A stretch of 64,000 nucleotides of DNA from Escallonia rubra. Its lineage: Eukaryota > Streptophyta > Magnoliopsida > Escalloniales > Escalloniaceae. The position numbers and the translations under genes were made by a program. The notes beneath the pieces were generated by a model. It searched no databases. It had not been told where the DNA came from and saw only the letters and a program-made list of their open reading frames with translations. The stretch lies in contig JAVXUO010001504.1 in assembly GCA_033065855.1 (NCBI GenBank), positions 1-64,000 of the forward strand, given 5' to 3'. Below, in pieces: positions 23,101-34,500 of the stretch (position 1 is the first letter of the stretch; every line of letters begins with the position of its first letter).

Positions 23101-24153
23101 TCTTTCGTGGTAGCTTATTTATACGGTTGCAACATTTCAGATGAAGGGAGTTTTTGCATTACTTGAAAAGTTTGGCACATTCGCCTTTGGGATGTTTGAT
23201 ACATCTTGCTCTTTGGAGTGATGCCTACGGGTCTTGAGAGTGATTCCTAAAGTTATTTTCTTCTCTTCAGCGTCTTTTTTTCTACACTTATATACTAAAG
23301 TCACATCAGATATCACTTCACTATGCTGTCCTGCATCAGCAACCTTAGTACAAACACTGATTCTTAAACGTTCTACATATAGTACTGCAGCACACATGCA
23401 ATTCTTGAATGTCCTACACAGACTACTATGACACACATGCAATTATTGAATGTCCTACATAGAGTACTGCAATCCACCAATGACATAATCCTTATTCTTT
23501 CTTTTTTTTTGGGGTAATTACAAGTGATCTAAACATGCTTCCTGAATTCCAGCCAGAAACACAATGAACCTAAAAAGGACACAAAATCAGTTAGATATCC
23601 CTAACTAAAACAGATGCCTTCCCCTTCCTAGCACTATTACTTGCTGGCACCAGGACTCTCCAAAAGGACTTGACTTTCTATCCTCAGAACTCAGAAGCAA
23701 GCAATGAAGCCAGCTACTTAGACGACGCTACGAGACTAGGTATCAATCAGAGGGCCTAGGTAATAAACTAGATAATTGATCTAATACAGGAAATTGGCAA
23801 GCTAGCTGCATTTCAAGATATGCAAACAGTTTAAACCAGACCACTAAGCCAAGGAATCACATCAACAACAAATGCCTCAACGCCAACCCCACAAAAACGT
23901 TTTTTGTTGTTGTTTTCAAACTCCTGAGGCAATTTCACCTAATCTCAACTTATTGTGAATACAATACTATGGTGCGAATATCTCACTTACAAGAAATGCA
24001 TTCCAAAAATACCTCTAATGTCCACCTGCATGTTTCAGTTTCTTCGATACATTCAAGGTACATACTTCACACAAGTAGATTATTGTGCATTTCGAGACCT
24101 TGTCTACAGAATACGAAGCCAAATAAGCAACAGCTGGTAATTTAAATAAGCAG
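18235..24153. other. Gene-poor region; two weak exon candidates and microsatellites
   Basis: No gene can be assembled. On the minus strand, 19925-19853 reads EQQFAFDLGRKLKDDFTSLQ then GNISSLR after a TTTGTAG acceptor and before a GTACAC donor, and 19327-19260 follows a CACTTGCAG acceptor. Both look like small exons of an unidentified gene or a relic. A TA then GA microsatellite occupies about 20048-20110. The stretch 22960-23130 resembles an LTR fragment (short direct motifs TTTGTAACTAGCTTCTCACC, CTTATTTATACGG) but has no partner. Otherwise nothing recognised. Confidence 0.35.
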
Positions 24154-24877
24154 TCAACGTAAAATACGAACCGATGATTGGAGAGGAGGGGGTTCGATAT
24201 GGATGGAGCGCATAGACATCTTGGCGATCTCGGATATAGCAGCTTCACGAACCTCAGGCGCGTCGCTGGTCAGCTCCTCGTACGCCGCCTCAAACGCCTC
24301 CTGCCAGAACCGAGGCAGCCTGATCCGCCGGCTGTTGGTGTACACGTCCCACATGTGCTTCACCACCTTCTCTCTTTCCTCCATTTCCTGACAAAATTAA
24401 TCCAAATACACGTATTAACACCAATGACACACATTCCCTCAGTTACAATTTCTGTCCTCTTTCGCTGTTTACGAATTTGTAGAATTGTCAAACATCTGCG
24501 TAGTTCAACTCAAATAGCGATTACAGATCAATAAGTGAAAGTCGATGCATCGCGAAAAGTGAAGAGGAGAAAAATTATAAAACGGAGGGAGCGTTAGAGA
24601 GAGATAGAGAGGGGGGAGAAATGGGACGGACGAGGACGTCAAGATCGTCGTGAATGGGGAGGCCGAGGTCGTCGGAGAGGCTGTTGAGATTGCCGGCGGA
24701 CCACCGGAGGGTGACGGTGCCGGTAAGCATGGACCAGAAAGCGAGCAGCAAAATCGCGGCCAATGCCCAGAACTTGTAGCGGCCTCTGCCGAATAAGCTG
24801 GAATCGGAGCTTTCCTTCTTAGGAATGGTCGAGGTCGTCGTGGGCGTTGATATTGGAAGGGAATCGTCATCCTTCAT
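24154..24877 (-). CDS. DUF1195 single-pass membrane protein
   Basis: Exon 1 is 24877-24632 and exon 2 is 24387-24154 on the minus strand, joined in phase 0 (DDLDVL | EMEEREKVVKHMWD), 159 residues. A charged Ser/Thr-rich N-terminus precedes one hydrophobic helix (FWALAAILLLAFWSMLTGTV, about residues 33-52), followed by the conserved LRWSAGNLNSLSDDLGLPIH and the helical RRIRLPRFWQEAFEAAYEEL block. This is the DUF1195 family; function is unknown. The ATG at 24877 is preferred over one at 24970 in the same frame. The donor (GTCCGT) is weak but is fixed by the protein. After QSS the frame reads VRILR and a stop; a GTTCGT donor there leaves open one more small exon. In Arabidopsis the family member AT4G36660 lies between PBRP and PLT6, as here. 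Confidence 0.85.
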
Positions 24878-25429
24878 CTCGATCACAAGGGAGGGGGGAG
24901 ATAATCTCAGTTTTGGCTGGTCGAATTTGAGCAATTCTTTGACTCTCACGAATTGAGATTCATCGCGCAATGAAACGAGTCGATCTGTGAATTGTGATCA
25001 AGTTTCATACTAACTAAAGCACCCTCTGGGATGGGCTGAGAAATGGGGCTCCAAACTCTCTGCTCAAGCCCAGTTCATATTTCACATTTTTCCTGATGTA
25101 TTAACCCGGTGGATCAAAGATGTTTATTTATTTTTCATTTTTTAGATTCAAACTTTGTGACCAGAATTCAGATAAAATATTTTTTATATGTATCGTGTCG
25201 GTATGGAGAGTGCGCCCACGATTGACTCGAGTATATGATACCCCTTACCATCAAAATCACAAAAACAAAAATTAATTGAGCCTCGCCACAAAAGCAATTC
25301 GGAGGTCGTGTTTTAATACAAAATCCCCATTTATTAATAGTGTCCTAAAGATAGTTGCCATTTTAATGAAGATCAGGTACGTGTAAATTACAAGAGCTAA
25401 ACTAAGGAAATTATTTCGCCGGTGAAACT

Positions 25430-26151
25430 TAAGATGATGCAAAATTTGTAATAATTTCACGATATGAGCAAGATGAAAAAACTTAAAGTTCAACTAAAAT
25501 CAAAATAAGTTTATGACATAAACTGTAATCACCATGCATTTTTTATTTATTATGTTTTTAATTATCGTTGTGGGGCGTATTATATTTCCATCCAAATAGT
25601 CTATTATCACATTATTACAAACCATCTGTTTCGTGGTTGTCAAATGTTATTTATGATGATTACACGTTGTTGACTTAATAACGGTGAGCCGATGGATATG
25701 ATAAAGAAATCGGGTTCGTGGCAAATACTAAAATGCTACTCCTAAACTTGGTCAAACGTGACAAATCTCGGCCATGGCTTTCGGTGGCCGGAAGCCACCG
25801 CCTGCGACTGTCGGCAGCCACCAGCCACCGTTGGCGACAGGCCACCGTCACGCCCTACCACCGTCACCGTAAATCACCACCAAAGAAAAAACACAAAATA
25901 AAAACAGGGTAATCAAACACCCATTTATCTTTGTAAAAAAAATAACAATTAACTGATTTTGATTTTTGTTTTTTTTTTAAACAAAAACCAAAATTAGAAA
26001 TGTTACCAAACGCTACTTAAGATGATGCAAAATTTGTAATAATTTCACGATATGAGCAAGATGAAAAAACTTAAAGTTCAACTAAAAATCGCTTTTAACA
26101 AATCAGTTAATAAGTTTATGACATAAACTGTAATCACCATGCATTTTTTTG
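25430..26151. repeat. Local duplication, copies A and B (left part)
   Basis: AAGATGATGCAAAATTTGTA and the following 120 bases (through ATAAACTGTAATCACCATGC) at about 25432-25552 recur at 26018-26146. Copy A continues into ATCGTTGTGGGGCGTATTAT (25563-25762), whose partner is displaced to 28193-28397. So copy B was later split by the two insertions described next. Confidence 0.85.
25755..26010. mobile_element. Possible small non-autonomous element with GC-rich core
   Basis: A proline/histidine-codon-like GC-rich core (25770-25875) is followed by T/A-rich sequence ending TTACCAAACGCTACTTAA. It lies between the two copies of the local duplication and resembles the arrangement at 14330-15225. Terminal inverted repeats are not clear. 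Confidence 0.3.
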
Positions 26152-27236
26152 GGTTAAATACACGTTAGTACCCTGAAAGTTCCACAAAGTCTCACTTGAG
26201 GGTCCCAAAATTTAATTTTTACACATAAGAGCATGTAACTCCAAATTTGCAATAAGTAAGTACATCCGTCTACATTCCTAACGATCCAGGCTTTTCCGTT
26301 AGGGACATTTTTGGGATTCCATATTTGGGTATTTCAAAAGCCCTTACCATTTCCAGTTAAAAAAACTCCTAGTATTCGCAATTATCACCATGTTCTTACA
26401 ACATTGTCGAAAACAGTTAAGTTAGTGGGGAGAGGGGAGGAACTCACCTGCTTCTCAGCCTCAGCAACCATCGCAGCAGATATATCGCTGGCCAGCACCA
26501 CTGCGCCCTGCTTCGCTAGCGGAATTAACAAACAGTCTGTCCCGCAGCCCGCATCACACACTGTAACGCCTTCAAGTGGCCCTTCGTCCGTCAACATCTG
26601 GATTACATTCTCCACAGTTTTTGAATGCCCGATCTGTATGTCCATTTGCACCCTGTTGACTTCGTCCGTCTCGTCATAAATCTTCCTCCACCGCTGGAAC
26701 CCGTTGTTGTTGAAGTACTCGATCACCACCTCCTTGTCGCCCCCGCTGACCTCATCGGCCTGTACCTGGTGCCACTTCTCTAGGTCGGAGAGGGAGAGGA
26801 CGACAGCAATAGATCCGCCGCCGATGATGAGAAGGGTCGCGGCGTCGAACGGGGCAGCGGCCGCGACGACCTCGGTGGTGGTGGAGAGTGGCTAAATGGC
26901 GGAGACAGTAAGGGTTTTGCGGGTGGGTTTATGGGACAATGGGGAAGCTTTCGAGTTGGGGTTTGGGTTGAAGCAGACGGGAGAGAATAAGGACGATGAG
27001 TACGCCATTTTTCAGTCTCTCCCGTCGGCTAGATGGAGTCTTACTCTTACATTGGTTAGTTTCGTTTTGGAAACCCAAAAATGTCCCTGACGGAAAAGCC
27101 TGGATCGTTAGGAATGTAGACGGATGTACTTACTTATTGCAAATTTGGAGTTATAGCCCTTATGTGTAAAAATTAAATTTTGGGACCCTCAAGTGAGACT
27201 TTGTGATACTTTTAGAATACTAACGAGTATTTAATC
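26152..27236. mobile_element. Gene-capturing TIR element (Pack-MULE-like)
   Basis: Inverted repeats of about 180 bases: GGGTTAAATACACGTTAGTA at 26152 and the reverse complement ending ACGAGTATTTAATCCC at 27236. Shared inner blocks include AAGTCTCACTTGAGGGTCCC, ACTCCAAATTTGCAATAAGT and CTAACGATCCAGGC with the same order inverted. The flanks give an imperfect 8-9 bp AT-rich direct repeat (CATTTTTTT / CATTTTTAT). Comparison with copy A of the local duplication shows the uninterrupted site. The only recognisable cargo is a CHLM gene fragment; no transposase. Confidence 0.8.
26448..26891 (-). pseudogene. CHLM: Captured fragment of Mg-protoporphyrin IX methyltransferase
   Basis: The minus strand encodes 148 codons of plastid CHLM: the region after the transit peptide (DAATLLIIGGGSIAVVLSLS), the conserved EYFNNNGFQRWRKIYDETDE and NRVQMDIQIGHSKTVENVIQ blocks, and the SAM-binding VCDAGCGTDCLLIPLAKQGA. 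The enzyme methylates Mg-protoporphyrin IX in chlorophyll synthesis. Here the transit peptide and the C-terminal half are missing, a TAG stands in frame just upstream (26892-26894), and motif I has Gly to Asp (GCGTD for GCGTG). At the downstream end AEAEKQ runs into GTGAGT, which looks like a retained intron start, so genomic DNA rather than cDNA was copied. It lies between the TIRs of the 26152-27236 element. Confidence 0.85.
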
Positions 27237-27263
27237 CCATTTTTATTTATTTTTTATTTTTAC

Positions 27264-28186
27264 TGTTGGAATTGGGTTTTAAACCCATTGTGAGAAGCAA
27301 CTTTGACTCAATTTTTTAATAAGGTTCCAAACCAAGTTTTGGTTAGGAACAAATTAATTCATGTTCGTCTATTGGAATAGATGATCATGGTATATTCACA
27401 TGTTTAAAACAGATGGAAGGTGAATGAGAAAATTAACGTTGAAGTTGGTGGTTCAACTTGAAGGGAAAAGAGTATCCCACATTGAAGAGATAAAGCCAAT
27501 GTTATATCTCCTTATAAGGCTTAGTCTTGGGCTAAGGGTTGGGCCCCTTGGGGGTACCCATGTTTTGTGAGGAGGGAGGACCTAGGTTGACCTAGGTTGA
27601 CCCAAGGTCCACCACACGCGCGCCGCCCGCCCCGTCCCGGTCCGGTCTCCTTGGGCTTGGGCCCATCAGGCTTTATTCTTTGGGGACAAATAAATTTTAT
27701 TTATTTATTTTCTTTTCCGAAAAGTTGTAACATTTCCAACCAGCTGTGAAGAGTTGCACCCCCCAGTGAATACTCACTGTATAAAAACCGAGTCAGTTAC
27801 AGTTTATTAAAAAAAAAAAATTTGAATCCCGAAATTAGTTTCTGAAATATTCTGTCTCCGAAAGAGTTCTGTACCATTGTTTTGGTTTGTCGGGTCTGCA
27901 ATTTGGAGTGCTCCTATTTCAGACGTATTGCCGTTGTATCCTGGGAGACTATCGTCAAGAGACCGTCAGCACCGTTGCGGGACGAATAAGTCTTAAGGAC
28001 AGTGAATCAAATTCACGCCTCGGCCTTTCCATTTGCTGTTCTGCATTTACTACTGTGAGTTATTAGACACAATTCTATTTCCAGTTTACGTTACTGCTGT
28101 TCTTCGAACCTTATTATTTGCATGTTAGTAATTATTCGAAACTGATTTTCTACACAAGTAAACACAATGATACTTTTTTCCTAACA
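27264..28186 (+). mobile_element. Solo LTR with TTTAC target duplication
   Basis: A 923-base unit begins TGTTGGAATTGGGTTTTAAA and ends TTTTTTCCTAACA, so it has TG...CA ends with short inverted TGTTGG/CTAACA termini. It is flanked by TTTAC at 27259-27263 and 28187-28191. A promoter-like GTATAAAAACC is at about 27779. Only one LTR is present, with no internal domain, so unequal recombination between two LTRs probably removed the rest. A Copia affiliation is plausible but not shown. Confidence 0.85.
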
Positions 28187-28192
28187 TTTACT

Positions 28193-28397
28193 TATCGTTG
28201 TGGGGCGTATTATATTTCCATCCAAATAGTCTATTATCACATTATTACAAACCATCTGTGTCGTGGTTGTCAAATGTTATATATGATGATTACACGTTGT
28301 TGACTTAATAATGGTGAGCCGATGGATATGATAAAGAAATCGGGTTCGTGGCAAATACTAAAATGCTACTCCTAAACTTGGTCAAACGTGACAAAAC
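28193..28397. repeat. Local duplication, copy B (right part)
   Basis: CGTTGTGGGGCGTATTATAT through CAAACGTGACAAA matches 25565-25762 with few substitutions. Together with 26018-26151 it forms the second copy of the duplication, split by the Pack-type element and the solo LTR. Confidence 0.85.
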
Positions 28398-28399
28398 TT

Positions 28400-31300
28400 A
28401 CAAAATCTCGTCAAATACAGTGATAAGGTTTTGGTTGGGATTAGAAAACAGGGAAAATAGCGAACTTTGCAATTTTCGTAACTTGAGCACAATTTACCAT
28501 AAGGGGCCAATCAGCCCCCCTATTTCTCTCGTAGTTGCCACCGACGCTATTCCCACAGATATAGAAACACCCATTGATTATAAAGTTTTTTTAAGTGCAA
28601 CTGTTATTCAAGTGCAACGGTGATAAATATGACGTAGTGCAATATATAGAATTTGTGGAGGTCGACATCTTATTATTCTCTCTTCTCGTCGATTGGTTAC
28701 GTATTGTCATCACTCTCACCGTTCTGTAAAAGTTTCTTTTACCATTCAATCACGTACAGTTCTCCTGTATAACTGTAAATGACATTGCACCCGTGTGACT
28801 CAATTCACCTTAGACCCGGCAAAGGAGTCGACGTGTCGGGAACGGGTATTACCCAGACCAGTACAGATAAAACGAGTACGGATAAAAATTATCAGATTTT
28901 TTCACGGGTAGTCCTTTTCTATACATGTATCGAGCGAGTTCGGGTAGACTCGCGGGTAAGCAGATTAATTTTCAGATAATTTTTCTTCGTGTAACAACTA
29001 TTCATTTGGTCAATTTAGGTACTTTCTTTTCCCTGCCTTTGCTTACTACCACATTGCATGCCGTGGGAATTTCCTATGACTATCACTTTCTATATAACTC
29101 CATCCAGTACACGACATCCTACAATTCCACCCAATAAGCACATAAATCTTAAAATTCAGAAAATCACCTCAAAATTAAAGTTCTTGAGTTTCGCTAAAGG
29201 ATCTCTGAAAAATGTGTAAACAAATGAAGAAAAAAAAAGTTTGTGAAGATTAAGTCTTCTCAAGAACAAAAGTGACGATGAAATCACCTAAACTCCCGAG
29301 TTATTTTTTCTTGTTTATGAGAATGTCTAATCTTGAACGACGATCATGGTAGTCTAGTCAAGTCCGTGAGTGGGCAGTGATTTCATAGTCGGATCGACTC
29401 TGAGAATGTAAATCAAGGTAGATATTGTCAAGTCCAAGATCAAGCCTTAAAACAACCACGATCATGGTAAAGAGTGGGCAGTGCCTATGTGGTTGGTGAC
29501 GGCGGGGGTGATTCCAGCATTGGACGGTGACAGTGGAAGCGGATCGTGGTGTTGCAGTGACAAAGTGACGATGAGACAGTGGCGGTGGAGCTATGTCGGA
29601 TATGTGAACAACTGAGCACGAGAGTCCGTGGAATGGACTCGAAGTGTGAAGTAGTGTCGTCGTGGCCTTTGGTGGATCCGTGGCTGTGGGTGAGAGATAG
29701 AGAGATATAAAGGGTGGTGGCTGAGTTGAGAGAAGTAGAGAAGGGATGAGACAGTCTTAGCTTATAGTGTAAAAAGAGGACTACTACAAATATTCGGGTA
29801 AACTCGAGTAACCCTTACCCGACCTAGACCAAACTGAGATTTACGTGTTTGTTCAAAGATGGGTACAATATGGATATGTTTCTATTCTTTACGCTGTACC
29901 CGGGGTTTTTTTTTTGTTTGCAGGTCAAGGGTACATGCTTTTTTTTTTGCCAAGTCTAGTTCACCCAAAGCCCGATGCTTACGTCTTGGGCTCGTAGCCT
30001 CAAAGGAAATATGTCCGAACTGTAAAACCACGTTATTGGGCCCAAACGACCGAGTCATACCCATCGCAATAAAGCATCGTAGCTAGAGATTGGCCAAACA
30101 ACTCGATGAGAGTGATCGGATGTGGTGATAGCTCCTCCTAGGCTGGTGGATGACAAAACTAAACCAGTTGTGCTGGTTAAGAGCAACGATCGATGTCGAT
30201 TATGTCCATCAGAAAAGTAGCTAGTAACCCGAGCTAATCTTGAAAAATCCAACGACTGTGGTTATGAGTAACATATCATTCCTACTTTTGACTCATGCTA
30301 CTTCCATTTAACGAAAATTATACATATGCATGAAGTTAACCCCTTCGAGCGAAAGATAATGCCGGCTAAGAATTGAACTCTCTTAAAAGCCCGTGCTTGT
30401 TAGAGGAAAAGATCTTTTAAGTTTGTTCTTTGGGCTTGTGCTTGGAAACAACAGTGACGTCGTCTGTGCAACATTCTGGAATTTCTGCCACTAACTTAAC
30501 GTTTATGATTTGTAGCTCGAGCTCTTGTTGGTTCTCTGAAGTTTGAAAGTACCCATTTCGTGATGTTAACTCAGCCTCTCATGGCGAACTGGCAATACAA
30601 CAAGTACAGTAAAAACTAGGGAAAGACAGGGGTTATGTTCCAAATCTAGGCGTGAAGCACCAAACTAGACGTTTTAAAAAGCGTTGATAAAGAGTGAGCG
30701 ACTTTGCCAAAAATAAGGCAGATATGCATGAAACTTTCACTGTAGGATGTCAGAAACCCCCGAGTAAAAACGAGTGATAAGTTTATAGTATAGACCAGAG
30801 TGACCATGAGAACGAAATTAATGGGAATTGTGATTAGTATTTGGCTGACGTGAAATCATTTAACTCAAAATTAATTGATTACATTGTGAGATGCGCACAT
30901 GAATTATATAATGAATTGTTAATTTTTATTTCTTAAAATAAGATTAATACTCTTAAGTCGCCCTATCAAGTTTAGTCAAACTTCTTGTGAATGGACCAGA
31001 CACATGAATTATTGAAAGTGTATCTGATGGATTCAATTTTAAATTTGGTTGAGGCTGGATTAACCTGCTTTAATACCATGTAAAAGCCATTTGACTCAAA
31101 ATGAGTTGGCTACAAAAGAAAGGCCCATGTACCTTACATATATATTGGAAGTGCTATTGTGAAAGTCAGGTTATAATTTATTTTTGAAAGCCTAAAAACT
31201 TCGTGACAAAGTTGTTAAGAACTCTTTAAAGTAAAATTTCACAATTAACATGTCTGTTTAGCGGCCTAAGACATACTAAACTCTCCATCTAATAATCCAT

Positions 31301-31535
31301 TCGAACTTTTTATCTTTAAATTCGTCTTTGTATTCGTCTTTATATTGCACGGAGTTTTAACTTGTATAATATAAATACGGATAAGATATGCAATTGCCGT
31401 GCCGGCATAAGTAACGAAGAGCAAATTTCTTTAGTTAAGCAAATTACTCCGGGAATCCAAAACGTGCCAATGTTCCAATTCGAATGAACTAACCGGTCAA
31501 CCGCATTGCTAAAGAACGCAAAAATAAACCCAAAA
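28400..31535. other. Intergenic region upstream of the PBRP gene
   Basis: No gene recognised. Motifs such as CGGGTAGACTCGCGGGTAAG (about 28940) and CGGGTAAACTCGAGTAACCC (about 29796) suggest the ends of a small decayed DNA element spanning about 28830-29830, but a clear inverted repeat was not established. Short open frames here have no family features. Confidence 0.4.
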
Positions 31536-34500
31536 ATGCGTTGCCCGTACTGCTCGGCGGCGCAGGGACGGTGCGCCACCACAGCCGCCGGTCGCTTCAT
31601 AACCGAGTGCACCTCCTGCGGCCGCGTCGTCGAGGAGCGCCAGACCCAGTCCCACCACCTCTTCCACCTTCGCGCCCAGGACTCTCCTCTCTGCCTCGTC
31701 ACCTCCGACCTCCCCACCGTCCCCATCTCCGCCGCCAGCCACCGCGACCAGGTCAAGGACGAAGATGAGGACCCCTTCGAGCCCACCGGTTTCATCACCG
31801 CCTTCCCCACCTGGTCGCTCGAGCCCTATCCGCTCTTCGCCCTGTCGTCCACCTCCTTCGCCGGCCACCTCGCGGAGCTCGAGCGCGTTCTGGAGACGAC
31901 GTCGTCTTCGAGCGCGTCTGGACCGTCCGTGGTGGTCGATAATCTGAGGGCGTACCTTCAGATCATCGACGTGGCGTCCATTCTGGGACTGGACTGTGAT
32001 ATATCGGACCACGCGTTCCAACTTTTTAGGGATTGCTCTTCGGCTACTTGCTTGAGAAACCGGAGCGTGGAAGCACTGGCAACGGCTGCGCTTGTTCAGG
32101 CCATTCGGGAGGCTCAAGAGCCCCGAACCCTCCAGGTAAACATTTTGGCATATCCATTAATGTTACTTAGCGCTATTGATTTATGTAATCACTTGATTGA
32201 AATTTGGAAACTTCAATAACTTGTGATACATGTGATATGTTTGTACACGTAATTAGTTTGGCATATCAAAATTTGAATGGTATAGGACGAGGAATATAAT
32301 TCGTGGATCAAGGTAGAGCACTTAGATGATGTAAACTTTAAAAGATATGCATCTCGCTGAACTGAATTTGGAACAAGGGAGAAATGCACTTTAAGCAAGT
32401 ACTGCCCTTTGATCTTGAATTAGCCCTTGTGTTCAATGATTGCAATATCACAATCTATACTGTCTCTTCAATGTTTCAAGTGTGCTTTGGTCTTGTAGTG
32501 GCTTTGACAGTCAGAGTTGGGGAGGTCTCTGTACCTGATATTTTAGGTTGAGCCAATGCCTTAACAGCCACTCATGCGTATTACCATATTCTTTGATTTT
32601 ACTGTTGAGGCGAGAAGATACCACCTTTCCCTGCAGTTGTGTACTTTTTGATGTAAAAGGCAAATAAAGCGCCATATGCTGGTAGAGTCAATAGTCTCCC
32701 ACTCTAAAGAGGATCTAAAGCTAAAGTCAGGGTTTCAGCAATACCCGATTCAAAGACCACCTTATATATGTATGAAAGAATCTCTTCCATAGAACCGGAG
32801 AATATAGCAAGCAGAAAGCAATAAAAGATGGACAATTGAACAATTGAAAAGTAGTTTCCTAACTGAATAACCCGTGGCTGCTTCAAATTTTCTCCTACTC
32901 AATCAATACCGCTCTTTCTCAGCTTTATCCTGTGCTATGGAATCTATTCATTCCAATATCGCTTGTAGCGCTCAACGGAAATCTTTTGAAGCAGCGAGAG
33001 TACGTTCTATTCCTACGTTTTGGGTAAACCAGATTGATGATTGGAAGTGAGGGATGGAAGATAAAATTCTTTCCTTCCACCTAATCGCTTTCTATTTATG
33101 CATAAAACTCTACCAGCTAAAGGGGTGGCTTAATTAGCAACATATCTTGACCTGGGTTGTCGCTTTAAGAAAATCTGGGTAAGAAAGATAGAATCAAACT
33201 AATGCAGGGGCATTAGTCCTGCTGGGCAGGGGTCAGCCCTGCAAGGTCGGAAGGCCACGAGGCCCCACAAGGTGTAACTCTGAGTGACGTGCATGGTGGC
33301 CCAGTGGGAAGTGGACCCACTGGGTAGGGCCCAGGGAGCTCGAGCGAGATACTATCCTGTCCTGAAAAGGATTAGTTGGACCTTTCCTGACAGCCTAAGC
33401 TTTTTGGAGAGTTTGTTGCGCCGTACTGCATTAAAACATTCTCGCATTCTCGCCACAAGAGTGGGGTTAAGGCTAGGTACATCAATTACTCATTTACTCC
33501 CTAATCTCATGCCCCCTGCCTCAAGTGGTGGGAGCCTCATGCTCTGGGCCTGGCTTCTATTTGTAAATATGACGAGTCAGATATCTTATAAGTTGTTCTA
33601 GTTTTGTTCTTGCAAGCATCGTTTAATGCTTTCCTTTTATTCTGGGGAAAGCAAATTTTAATGCCGTAAATGAAACAATGAAACGCCATTATGTTTGACT
33701 AACTAAAACAACACATCATGCAAGAGTTTGCATAAAGATTGATGTCTCCAAACCTTTTACCTTCTGGGTTTGGTAGGAACCTTAAGTATCAAAGATTTTC
33801 AACCTTTGTGAATGCAGCTTCCATTTTTTCTCTAACCATAATAATGAACCCTGAGTTGCATGCCGTTAGAGTTTTATGTACCATCATAAATGCACAGTTT
33901 ATTATTTAAAAGATGTGGGGCATCAAGCAAAAGCTGGGTGATAACTGCCAGTATGCTTATATAGACACTCCCATTTTTTTGGGAATTTTCTTCTGCAAGA
34001 ACAATATAACCAGCGTAGAGTTCTCATCCTCATTTGGCTTCCGAAAAAGAAAAACGAGCAAAGGGAGTTCTCATTGTGAATCGCTCTGTCTTTTAGTGCT
34101 GACCATCTATATGCATACTCTATCTTGCATTGCTCCTTGCGGTGGCATTCTTGCTTAGAAAACTCAGTCTTAAGCAGCATTTTGTGCTTCCAAATTGCAG
34201 TCAATATATGTAGATGCTGAAAGTGGTCTCCACCAAATGATGTGGAAGGATATCATTATCATCTAGGTCAAAAGGTTAACCGGGGAGTCTTTTAGCGGGC
34301 CGATTTAAAGGCCAATGCAGCACAAAATCCAAAAGGATCAAAAGGATGTTATTGGGCCTGGAATAAACAGAGATCCTCTCCTCCATACACGCTCATACTT
34401 GAGAAAGAGGAGTGACCATCTTGAGTTGGCAGGATATGAGGGGCTGCCTTAACCTCGAGGTTGGGTCTTCAGTGGGACCCAAGGGAGATATGAGGCTTTT

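Noticed and set aside
24575-24970. Use of the ATG at 24970 as the DUF1195 start
   Set aside because: The extra 31 residues have no similarity to the family that I know; the ATG at 24877 gives the expected short N-terminus.
31509-32117. 202-codon minus-strand frame
   Set aside because: Shadow of PBRP exon 1, whose + strand protein has zinc ribbon and cyclin-repeat motifs.
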